Below, in pieces: positions 54,525-62,586 of a stretch of 62,586 nt of DNA. Position numbers and translations under genes: made by a program. Source of the DNA: Deltaproteobacteria bacterium (lineage in GTDB: Bacteria > Desulfobacterota > Desulfobulbia > Desulfobulbales > JAJRZW01). Each line of letters begins with the position of its first letter. The stretch's first letter is position 1. The notes below the pieces were generated by a model. It was not told the origin of the DNA. It searched no databases and saw nothing but the letters and a program-made list of their open reading frames with translations. Where the stretch lies: assembly GCA_024275015.1 (NCBI GenBank), contig JAJRZW010000048.1, positions 1 to 62,586 of the forward strand. Reading direction: 5' to 3'.

Positions 54525-55326
54525 AAAAACCGTTTTCCTTTATAAAATCAAGGGATTGCTCCAGGCCGTCGGGATGATGCGGCTCCAGGGTGGCAATGGG
54601 GGTGAGGCGGTTTTCCTTCAGGTATGCAAAAAGGCCCTGGAAATCGAAGATCCCCTGCCCCAGGCCGAGATGGGAGTCGAGGTCGCCGAAATTGTCATGG
54701 AGGTGGAGCTGGCCCAGCCACGGTGACAGTTCCGGCAGCCATTTCTGCCAGGGCGTGCGGGCGAAGGCCAGGGTGTGGCCGCAGTCGAGGCAGAAGCGGG
54801 CCAGGGGAGAGTCGAGGCGGGCGAGGACCTCGCGGTGGATCTCGGGCCCGGTTTCGTAAGTGTTTTCGAGCATCACCGGGGTATCGTGGCCGGCCGCGAT
54901 CTCAAGGAGTTCTGTAAACGTGGCGCAGGCCCGTTCTACCCACTTATCCCGGTTCCAGGCGTGTTTGTTTTCCTCATAGGAGAGATGGCAGACAATGGAC
55001 CGCGGCCTGAAGACCGGGATCAGCGCAAAAGCCTTTTGCAATTTGGCCCGGGTGGCGGCGGCGATATGGCGGTCAGCGGCCCCGGGGGAGAGGTCGTGGA
55101 AGGGGGCGTGCAGGGTACAGGCAAGTCCGTTTTCACCGAGGCGGTCCGCGACCCTGTGAAAATCGTGATCGGTGCAGGAGTAGAGGCAGTCGCCTTCAAG
55201 GCCGATTTCCGGCTGGATCCCCCGGGCCAGGAACTGCTCAAGCAGACCCTGGCTGTTTAAAAGGTCAAAAGGGGCGCAGACAAATATCTTCTTTTCAATC
55301 AAAACCCGCGCCTTTATCTCAGTCAC
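54517..55326 (-). CDS. Xylose isomerase-like TIM barrel protein
   Basis: About 269 residues from GTG 55326, overlapping the Trm112-like stop by eight bases. Sequence features of the AP-endonuclease 2/xylose isomerase-like barrel: [37 protein letters not shown] and [19 protein letters not shown], with candidate metal ligands His/Glu/Asp in each. Substrate is unknown; a sugar isomerase or epimerase role in the glycan cluster is possible. Confidence 0.85.
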   Translation of the reverse strand: MTEIKARVLIEKKIFVCAPFDLLNSQGLLEQFLARGIQPEIGLEGDCLYSCTDHDFHRVADRLGENGLACTLHAPFHDLSPGAADRHIAAATRAKLQKAFALIPVFRPRSIVCHLSYEENKHAWNRDKWVERACATFTELLEIAAGHDTPVMLENTYETGPEIHREVLARLDSPLARFCLDCGHTLAFARTPWQKWLPELSPWLGQLHLHDNFGDLDSHLGLGQGIFDFQGLFAYLKENRLTPIATLEPHHPDGLEQSLDFIKENGFFV

Positions 55327-55504
55327 ACCCGGTGGCCGGGGCCAGTTTTTCCGCCTCTTCAACCAGCATCACCGGAATGTCTTCGCGCACCGGATAGGCA
55401 AGCAGACACCTACGGCAGATCAGGGTCTCGGGCTCTTCCCGCCTGTCGAGTTTTCCCTTGCACTGCGGGCAGACCAGAATTTCCATGAGTTCATCCTTGA
55501 TCAT
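55319..55504 (-). CDS. Trm112-family zinc ribbon protein (UPF0434)
   Basis: 61 residues from ATG 55504 behind [32 protein letters not shown], then [24 protein letters not shown]. Two CXXC pairs form the zinc ribbon. Bacterial members (YcaR type) often lie beside lipid A or LPS genes, as here after msbA. Function is not settled. Confidence 0.92.
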   Translation of the reverse strand: MIKDELMEILVCPQCKGKLDRREEPETLICRRCLLAYPVREDIPVMLVEEAEKLAPATGCD

Positions 55505-56300
55505 CTTTTTCTCCTTGAAGGTGCAGATTAACTCCTCTGTCGCACCGGGTTTTCTTTTCTGTTCGCGCCTGTTCGAGAATGGCGTCGTTGGCCGCCAGTT
55601 TTTCACGTTCGGCCTCGGGGTGATGGAGGTGAAAGGCCCGGGCCATGAACTTGATGTTAATCCGCCTCGCGCCCGCGTTCAAGAGTCGTACGGCGAATTC
55701 GCTGTCTTCGCGTCCCCAGCCGTGGAATTCTTCGTTAAAACCGTTTACCGCAATGGCGTCCCGGCGCCAGCAGGCGAAATTGCAGGTCCTGATCCCGTGA
55801 TCGGAAGTGGAAGGGTGGAGCAGAATCCTCGCCAGGAGTGGAAATCGCAGGAGGTTCTTACGGTTTCCAAGCCCGGGGCTGAAGAGCCCGGGCTCTCGCC
55901 CCCCCTCTTTTAAGACCCGGGCGGTGCCCTTTTGGCCGACAAGCACCCGGCTTCCCTGTACGAAACAGCCCGGCCGCGCCATTTGCAGGTGGTCGGCGAC
56001 AAAGTCGCGGGTTGGGACCATGTCGCCGTCAATGAAGATCAGGTAATCGCCGGTGGCCGCGGCAATGGCCATGTTGCGGCAGCGGGCGGCGCGGAACCCC
56101 TGGTCTTCCTGCCACAGGTGGCGGATCGGGGTGGCGGACCCGGCCGCCAGTCGGCGGACCAGTTCCCCGGTCTCCGGCCCGGAACCGTCATCGGCCACCA
56201 GGATCTCGGTCGGGGGCACGGTCTGGTTCGTCGCTGCCGCGAGCACCAGGGCCAGGGCGTCGGGGCGGTTATAAGTGGTTACGATCAGGCTCGCCGCCAT
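55491..56300 (-). CDS. Glycosyltransferase family 2, N-terminal GT-A with galactosyltransferase-like C-terminus
   Basis: 269 residues. [34 protein letters not shown] and [11 protein letters not shown] give the GT2 fold and [40 protein letters not shown] is typical of the C-terminal glyco_transf_7 type region. Probable LPS or capsule transferase. It lies 22 bases after msbA and overlaps the Trm112-like start. Confidence 0.88.
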   Translation of the reverse strand: MAASLIVTTYNRPDALALVLAAATNQTVPPTEILVADDGSGPETGELVRRLAAGSATPIRHLWQEDQGFRAARCRNMAIAAATGDYLIFIDGDMVPTRDFVADHLQMARPGCFVQGSRVLVGQKGTARVLKEGGREPGLFSPGLGNRKNLLRFPLLARILLHPSTSDHGIRTCNFACWRRDAIAVNGFNEEFHGWGREDSEFAVRLLNAGARRINIKFMARAFHLHHPEAEREKLAANDAILEQARTEKKTRCDRGVNLHLQGEKDDQG

Positions 56301-56322
56301 GCCGGTCTCCGATCCCTTCTTC

Positions 56323-58047
56323 TTACCGCTGCATTTTTTTCAAAGTCTGGTAAACGCCGCCGGACGCCATCAGGGTATCATGGTCGCCCTGTTCGACGAT
56401 ACGGCCGTCTTTGATTACATATATCCGGTTGGCCTGGCGGATGGTTGACAGGCGGTGGGCGATGACCAGGGTGGTACGGTCGCGCATCAGGTTTTCAAGC
56501 GCCTTCTGCACCTCGCGTTCACTCTCGGTGTCAAGGTTGCTGGTGGCCTCGTCGAGGATCAGGATCGGGGCGTCTTTCAATAGCGCCCGGGCGATGGAGA
56601 GCCGCTGCCTCTGGCCACCGGAGAGCCTGGCCCCGAACTCGCCGATCACGGTGTTGAAACCTTGCGGCAGATCTTCAATAAAGTCAAGGGCGTACGCGGC
56701 CCGGGCCGCGGCCCGGATCTCGTCCATGTTCCGTTCCGGGTCGCCGTAGGCGATGTTGTTTTTTACCGTGTCGTTAAAGAGAATGGTCTCCTGGGTGACC
56801 ATGGCGATTTGATCGCGCAGGGTCTTGATGTCGAGGTCCATGAGGTTATGGCCGTCGATGAGGATTTTGCCCCTTGTCGGTTCATAAAACCTCGGAACCA
56901 GGTTGGCGAGGGTCGATTTGCCCCCGCCGCTGGGACCGACCAGGGCGATGGTCTCTCCGGCCTTGATGGTGAAGCTGATATCGTTGAGAACGGTGTCGTT
57001 GCCGTCATAGCTGAAGCTCAGGTTTTCTACCCGGAGTTCCTTCTCAAACGGCGGCAGGGGGATATCATCCGTCCCGGCCCGTGGTTCCGGCTCCTCGTCA
57101 AGGAGACGGAATACCCGTGCCGCCGCCGCCATCCCCTGTTGCAGGGCGCTGTTAACGTCGCTTAAGCTCTTGATCGGTTCGTAGATCATCACCAGCGAGG
57201 TCATGAACGAGAAAAAGGTTCCCGGGGTGGCATGACCGTTCAAGACCTGGCGCCCGCCGTACCAGATGACCATGGCCACGAAGACCCCGCCTAAAAATTC
57301 CATCAGACTGTGGGAGAAGTTCCTGACCTTGGCTTCCTTGATGAATATACGGTAGAGGCGGTCAACGATTCCGGCGAAGCGGTCTCCCTCGTAGGTCTCC
57401 ATGCCGAATGCCTTGACGATCCGGTGGCCGTTGATGGTCTCGTGAAGATGGGTTGAGACATTGGCCATGGTCTCCTGGTTCTGGTGGCTGTAACGGCGGT
57501 GGAGACGGCCGAAGATCGCCATCGGCACCAGCGACAGCGGCAGAAAGAGAAGGGAGAACGAGGCCAGCTGCCAGTTCATGTAAAAGACAACCCCGAGGAG
57601 GCCGAGGACCTGGAAGAGGTCTTTTAAAATCCCGACCACCGCCCGCGATACCGCGTACTGGATCAGGGTGACGTCGGATACCACCCGGCTGATTAATTCA
57701 CCGGTGGCGGTGCGGTGAAAGAAGGAGAGCGGCATCCGGCTTATATGCCGGTAAACCTTCTGCCGCAGGTCACGGACCACCCCCTGCCCTACCTTTTCAA
57801 GCAGAACGGTGTAGCCGTAATAAAAAATACCCTTGCCAAGGAAGATCGCAATCAGGATCAGGGGGAGGATATTCAGGGTGCTGCGGTCATGTTCAAAGAA
57901 TATCCGATCCAGCAGGGGTTTGACCATATAGGCCTGGCTGGCGGAAAATCCTGCCACCAGCACCATGCAGAGCATGGCGACGAGCATGGTGCCGGTATAG
58001 GGCTTTATCGCCTGATATATGCGGCGCAGTATTTCTTTTTCCGGCAT
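56323..58047 (-). CDS. msbA: Lipid A export ABC transporter MsbA
   Basis: 574 residues: six-helix transmembrane domain (about 1-310) fused to an ATPase (about 335-574). Walker A is GPSGGGKST, the signature is LSGGQRQRLSIARALLKDAPILILDEATSNLDTESE, and the H-loop is IAHRLSTIRQANRIYVI. It flips lipid A-core across the inner membrane with ATP. First gene of a minus-strand LPS operon. Other ABC exporters share this architecture, but length and neighbours support MsbA. Confidence 0.93.
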   Translation of the reverse strand: MPEKEILRRIYQAIKPYTGTMLVAMLCMVLVAGFSASQAYMVKPLLDRIFFEHDRSTLNILPLILIAIFLGKGIFYYGYTVLLEKVGQGVVRDLRQKVYRHISRMPLSFFHRTATGELISRVVSDVTLIQYAVSRAVVGILKDLFQVLGLLGVVFYMNWQLASFSLLFLPLSLVPMAIFGRLHRRYSHQNQETMANVSTHLHETINGHRIVKAFGMETYEGDRFAGIVDRLYRIFIKEAKVRNFSHSLMEFLGGVFVAMVIWYGGRQVLNGHATPGTFFSFMTSLVMIYEPIKSLSDVNSALQQGMAAAARVFRLLDEEPEPRAGTDDIPLPPFEKELRVENLSFSYDGNDTVLNDISFTIKAGETIALVGPSGGGKSTLANLVPRFYEPTRGKILIDGHNLMDLDIKTLRDQIAMVTQETILFNDTVKNNIAYGDPERNMDEIRAAARAAYALDFIEDLPQGFNTVIGEFGARLSGGQRQRLSIARALLKDAPILILDEATSNLDTESEREVQKALENLMRDRTTLVIAHRLSTIRQANRIYVIKDGRIVEQGDHDTLMASGGVYQTLKKMQR

Positions 58048-58314
58048 TTTTGGGGTGACCCGGTATTGAGTTCTGGAGGGGCCGGGGCTGCTGTCCCCGG
58101 TTTTTCATGTAGTGGAAGAGAGTTAATTAAAGGAAGAGGGGGGGAAAGTCAAGCGGCTTGGCCGATGGTCAATGGCTCACGGGAACCTTGAAAAGTTGTC
58201 TTTTCGGCCCATGACCGCGTTACGGACAAAGTAAAATCGCTCAATATTTTATTGAACATGCTGCGTTTTTTAATTTCATCGACCCCGTTTTGGAAACGGA
58301 AATTTGAATTTCTC
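58048..58314. other. msbA upstream region
   Basis: About 270 bp upstream of msbA, likely its promoter region. No gene is seen. Confidence 0.4.
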
Positions 58315-58469
58315 TAACAGTCCGTTGGGAAACGGGCGGGTCGCGTTGCATGGACGCGCCGCTGATTTTGTTGAGTCTGAAAAAACGAATAAAATCGAGA
58401 GGTTGGCCGGAACTTTTTGGGCCAACCGGGAGTTGAAAAAAACCATGACGGCTTTTTCAGCAGTCTGCT
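58315..58469 (-). mobile_element. Repeat B, full-length with TA on both sides
   Basis: TA at 58315-58316 and 58468-58469 flank 151 bp starting ACAGTCCGTTGGGAAACGG and ending CAGCAGTCTGC. Reverse orientation. Confidence 0.88.
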
Positions 58470-58482
58470 AAGGTCCGCTCAC

Positions 58483-58538
58483 GGCAAGCGATCAATTAAC
58501 CCCGCCTAACGCAAAAAAAATCGCACCCGGTAAGGGGA

Positions 58539-58545
<7 letters not shown>
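58483..58545 (-). repeat. Half copy of repeat A supplying the cysK stop codon
   Basis: GCAAGCGATCAATTAACC through CACCCGGTAAGGGGATCAGG is the first half of A. The cysK stop codon (TGA, minus strand 58541-58539) is the complement of the TCA inside this sequence. On the minus strand the short hairpin and T8 run form a plausible cysK terminator. Confidence 0.75.
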
Positions 58546-59455
<910 letters not shown>

Positions 59456-59459
<4 letters not shown>

Positions 59460-60514
59460 GCCTTTCTCCCCTTTTCCGAGTAGATAAGTTCCGGTTTTTT
59501 TAAAATTACCCGGGTGTCCGGCGGCACGCTTTCGGTGATCCAGATATTGCCGCCGACCACCGAACGGGCGCCGATGACCGTTTCGCCGCCAAGAATGGTG
59601 GAGTTGGCGTAGATGATTACATCGTCCTCAATGGTCGGGTGGCGTCTGGTATCGCGCATTTTTCGTCCCGCGTCCCGGGGCAGCGACAAGGCCCCCAGGG
59701 TGACCCCCTGGTAGATTCTGACCCGGTCGCCGATGATCGTGGTCTCGCCCACCACCACCCCGGTGCCGTGGTCGATAAAAAATTCCCGTCCGATGGTCGC
59801 GCCCGGGTGGATATCGATACCGGTGAGGCTGTGGGCGTATTCGGTCATGATCCGTGGAATCACCGGGACTTCAAGCTTGAAAAGCTGGTGAGCCAGGCGG
59901 TAAACGCTGATGGCCAGAAGTCCGGGGTAGCTGAAGATGACCTCGTCGCTGCCCTTGGCAGCCGGGTCACCGTCAAGGGCGGCCTTGATGTCGAGTGCCA
60001 GTATCCGGCTGATATCCGGCAGGGTCTCGATAACCGTCATGGCCTTGTCGAGGCCCTGGTCCCGGCAGTTGGTACATGACTGCTGGATCTGGAAACATTC
60101 GTGCTGTACTGCGAGGGTGATCTGTCCGGCAAGGTCTTCAAAGAGCTGGGAGGTTTCCTGGCCGAGATAATATTCCAGGTTGGCCGGTGATAGCGATGCC
60201 TGACTGAAGTATCCGGGAAAGAGTATCCTCCGCGCCCGGTGAATAATTTCGACCACCGCCTCGTGGGTGGGGATGGGGGCGCTGCCGATATGGTCGAAAC
60301 ACTGATGGTGGTTGCAGGTATCCACCAGTTTTTTCACCACCGCCGGGATCCGGTTGAACAGCGGACCGGCCTCCGTGGCATCCTCAACACATTTTTGTTG
60401 GATATTTTTCAGCGGTTTCATCTGCGAAAGCCGATAATCCGGGGTTCGGAGGCCTGACGAAGGCGGGGAAATTTTTCCCGTTTTATTTTTTGTCCGGGTT
60501 TTCGTTTTAGTCAT
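59456..60514 (-). CDS. cysE: Serine O-acetyltransferase
   Basis: 352 residues from ATG 60514, which overlaps the metW stop by four bases; ATG 60421 (MKPLKNIQQ) is a shorter alternative. The N-terminal helical domain is long, as in SAT of the EpsC or plant-like class. The C-terminal left-handed beta helix has [42 protein letters not shown] with the catalytic His-Asp pair in DHGTG, then [18 protein letters not shown]. It provides O-acetylserine for CysK. Confidence 0.94.
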
Positions 60515-61116
60515 TTTGTTCCTCGGCCTATCTTGAAGATTCCGTATGTGGCCCTCAGGTTGGGAAAAAACCTTACCAGCCTGCCGGAAAGATCGCGTCT
60601 TGAGGTGTTTATATCGGCCTCCCGGAGAATAACAAAACCGTGCCCTTTTATAAAGTGGCGAAAATCCTTGATGGTGATGACCCGGATATTGGGAGAATCA
60701 TGCCATTCATAGGGCAGCTGTGGATTCTTTGGGGCATTGCCGTAAAACAGCAGGCCGAGACGCATGGACCAGTGGCTGAAATTGGGGAAGCTGACGATCG
60801 CCTTTTTGCCGATCCGCATCAGGTTATCGAGAAGGATACCGGGGCGGTATATCTGCTGCAGGGTCTGACTGACGATGATATAGTCGAAGGAGTCGTCGGG
60901 ATAGTCGATAATTTCCGCATTTATGTCACCCTGGAGGACATTCAGACCCCGGGCGACGCAGTTTGCCACCTTCTCTTCGTGTTCTTCAATTCCGTACGCG
61001 GTCACCTGTTTATCCCTTTTAAGGAAATCAAGGAGTTCCCCGTTGCCGCAGCCGAGGTCCATGACCTTTGTCCCCGGTTTGATCCACGATGATATTACCT
61101 TAAGGTCGTAACGCAT
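60511..61116 (-). CDS. metW: Methionine biosynthesis protein MetW
   Basis: 201 residues from ATG 61116, one base after the metX stop; a TTG at 61140 is less likely. SAM-dependent methyltransferase-like fold: VMDLGCGNGELLDFL, YGIEEHEEKV, SFDYIIVSQTLQQI and the MetW-typical FPNFSHWSMRLGLLF and LPYEWHDSPNIR. MetW is found beside metX and assists homoserine acetylation by a mechanism not fully settled. Part of metX-metW-cysE-cysK. Confidence 0.95.
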   Translation of the reverse strand: MRYDLKVISSWIKPGTKVMDLGCGNGELLDFLKRDKQVTAYGIEEHEEKVANCVARGLNVLQGDINAEIIDYPDDSFDYIIVSQTLQQIYRPGILLDNLMRIGKKAIVSFPNFSHWSMRLGLLFYGNAPKNPQLPYEWHDSPNIRVITIKDFRHFIKGHGFVILREADINTSRRDLSGRLVRFFPNLRATYGIFKIGRGTK

Positions 61117-61117
61117 T

Positions 61118-62242
61118 TTATTGTCCCGCCAGAGAATCAAGAAAGCCGCGGATCAATTCGGCCAGCCTCGGGTTGGGAAGAAGAAAGGCGTCATGACCGC
61201 AGTCGGCCTTGATTTCGCAGAAGCTCACCTCGATATTGTTTTTTTTCATTGCCTTGACCATTTCCCGGGCCTCGCTGGTGGGATAAAGCCAGTCTGAGGT
61301 GAACGAGACCACCATGTACCTGGTCCGTGCCCTGGCGAATGCCTTTACCCTGGAGTCGTCGCCGTGGCGACGGCAGACGTCGAAATAGTCCGCTGCCTTG
61401 GTGATGTAAAGAAAGGAGTTGGCGTCAAAACGGTGGACGAATTTTGTTCCCTGATGGTGCAGGTAACTCTCGACCTGGAAGTCGACGTCGAAGTTGAAGG
61501 AGAAATCGTTCTTGTCCTGGAGGCGTCGCCCGAATTTTTGCCGCAGGGCGGTGTCGGAAAGGTAGGTCACATGGCCGATCATCCGCGCCACCGCCAGGCC
61601 GGTGCCCGGGCCGGGGCCGGCGTAATAATCCCCGTGGTTCCAGGCCGGATCGGCCATGATCGCCTGTCGGGCTATTTCGTTAAAGGCAATGGCCAGGGCC
61701 GAGTGGCGCATGGTGGTGGCAAGTGGCATCGCTCCGGCCATCATTTCAGGATAGGTGAGGCTCCATTCCAGAACCTGCATGCCGCCAAGGGAACCACCGA
61801 TCACCGCGAGAAGTCGGGGGATGCCGAGATGGTCGACCAGCATCTTCTGGACCCGGACCATGTCGCGGATGGTCAGTACCGGAAAGTCGAGGCCCCAGGG
61901 CCTGCCGGTGGCGGGGTTTATCGAGGCCGGACCGGTTGATCCCCGGCAGCCGCCGATGACGTTGGCGCAGATGACGAAATATTTGTTGGTGTCAATCGGT
62001 TTGCCCGGCCCGACCATCAGGTCCCACCAGCCGGGGTGGGCGTCCCCGGGGTCGTCGGGCAGGAACCCGGCCACGTGCGAATCGCCGGAAAGGGCGTGGC
62101 AGATCAATACCGCGTTGTCGTGGTTCGGGGCGAGTTCCCCCAGGGTTTCATAGACCAGGGTCACCGGGGCTAGACGACTGCCGTTGTCGAGATTTATCCC
62201 TTTGGGGATGGTTAAAGTCTTTTTTTCGCTGATCAAGCGCAT
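61118..62242 (-). CDS. metX: Homoserine O-acetyltransferase
   Basis: 374 residues, alpha/beta hydrolase fold. Nucleophile elbow GGSLGGMQVLEW, Asp in SFTSDWLYPTSEAREM, His in DCGHDAFLLP. NHDNAVLICHALSGDSHVAG is the conserved oxyanion region. It makes O-acetylhomoserine for methionine synthesis; succinyl- versus acetyl-CoA use cannot be fully told from sequence. First gene of the sulfur amino acid operon. Confidence 0.96.
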   Translation of the reverse strand: MRLISEKKTLTIPKGINLDNGSRLAPVTLVYETLGELAPNHDNAVLICHALSGDSHVAGFLPDDPGDAHPGWWDLMVGPGKPIDTNKYFVICANVIGGCRGSTGPASINPATGRPWGLDFPVLTIRDMVRVQKMLVDHLGIPRLLAVIGGSLGGMQVLEWSLTYPEMMAGAMPLATTMRHSALAIAFNEIARQAIMADPAWNHGDYYAGPGPGTGLAVARMIGHVTYLSDTALRQKFGRRLQDKNDFSFNFDVDFQVESYLHHQGTKFVHRFDANSFLYITKAADYFDVCRRHGDDSRVKAFARARTRYMVVSFTSDWLYPTSEAREMVKAMKKNNIEVSFCEIKADCGHDAFLLPNPRLAELIRGFLDSLAGQ

Positions 62243-62263
62243 GGAATTTGTCTTTTCACGGTT

Positions 62264-62292
62264 GTTGGCCTCGCGATAAATTGCGGGCCAAC
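62264..62292 (-). promoter_or_regulatory. Hairpin in the metX leader
   Basis: The arms GTTGGCC (62264-62270) and GGCCAAC (62286-62292) enclose a loop holding GCGATAAATTGCG. It lies 22 bases upstream of the metX ATG and could regulate initiation. It does not match a known SAM riboswitch by eye. Confidence 0.4.
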
Positions 62293-62370
62293 GGCAATTG
62301 TACTTCTAACTTATTGAAGTTGCGTGAGTTTGCTTCTGTTCTGAGATATTTATCGCGAGTCTTCAAGGTC

Positions 62371-62525
62371 TATCAGACCGTTGAAAAAGCCGTCCATGGC
62401 TTTTTCAACTCCGGTTGACCAAAACAAGTTCCGGCCAACCTCTCGCTTTCACCGGGGTTTTCAACCCGGCAAAATCGGCGGCGCGGACATCAGCCGCGTA
62501 CAGTCCGTTTTTCAACGGACTGCTA
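62371..62525 (+). mobile_element. Repeat B, full-length with TA on both sides
   Basis: TA at 62371-62372 and 62524-62525 flank 151 bp from TCAGACCGTTGAAAAAGCC to CAACGGACTGC. All four stem-loops are intact, making this the best reference copy. It is upstream of metX. Confidence 0.92.
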
Positions 62526-62586
62526 TCCCTGGAGACGATGGCGGGTACCGGTCGTACGCGGCTGAAATCGTTCCCGTCTGTATGTG

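Noticed and set aside
62243-62370. SAM riboswitch upstream of metX
   Set aside because: Only one simple hairpin is visible. The paired core and conserved loops of known SAM riboswitch classes could not be traced by eye.

Overview
This window looks like a chromosomal segment of an anaerobic, Gram-negative deltaproteobacterium (Desulfobacterota). The signs are a DUF3373-type outer-membrane protein, a multihaem class III-like cytochrome c beside system II cytochrome c maturation genes (resB/ccsB), lipid A/LPS genes, and a group III-style nif cluster with two PII-type genes (nifI1, nifI2) between nifH and nifD. The DNA is GC-rich. TGA is the usual stop codon, TAA is less common and TAG is rare. 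Lineage below phylum is a guess.

Layout. 1-5762: end of a DUF3373 gene, then ispG, proS and a long Rel/SpoT protein whose hydrolase motifs are degraded. 5827-8489: rpmB, a lipoprotein with an HEAAH motif, an OmpA-type lipoprotein and a small membrane protein. 8794-24857: nitrogen fixation. nifA is divergent from nifH-nifI1-nifI2-nifD-nifK, followed by a cysteine-less NifB paralogue, a thioredoxin-like 2Fe-2S ferredoxin, a HEPN-like helical protein, a Nif11 protein and a GNAT acetyltransferase. Then come nifE-nifN-nifB-nifX-nifV. Good sigma-54 promoters precede nifH and nifE. 24918-29516: a RelA/SpoT-like protein, a MucR-type zinc-finger regulator, and an overlapping GGDEF/HDOD/small-protein operon. 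29686-44296: fmdB-type protein, queA, DUF2065, resB-ccsB-cytochrome c, PBP1A, two CBS proteins, pabBC, nnr, a Cache-domain sensor and tRNA-Arg(CCT). 44820-58047: dnaE and a largely minus-strand LPS/glycan cluster from msbA to waaL. 58539-62242: metX-metW-cysE-cysK.

The two main points of interest are these. (1) The nif locus carries two in-frame TAG codons, at nifK codon 252 and nifE codon 101, in otherwise intact genes. It also encodes a NifB paralogue that keeps the NifB fold and the NifX-like tail but has lost the CX3CX2C cluster motif. (2) The intergenic DNA is populated by at least two non-autonomous mobile repeat families. Family A is exactly 157 bp in two intact copies, with GTAAGCG-type ends and 8-bp target duplications. 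One copy sits between the nifE sigma-54 promoter and nifE, and several copies supply a gene's stop or start codon. Family B is about 151 bp, flanked by TA, and made of four successive stem-loops. One B copy is nested inside an A copy, which proves it moved. No transposase, CRISPR array or phage gene was found in the window.
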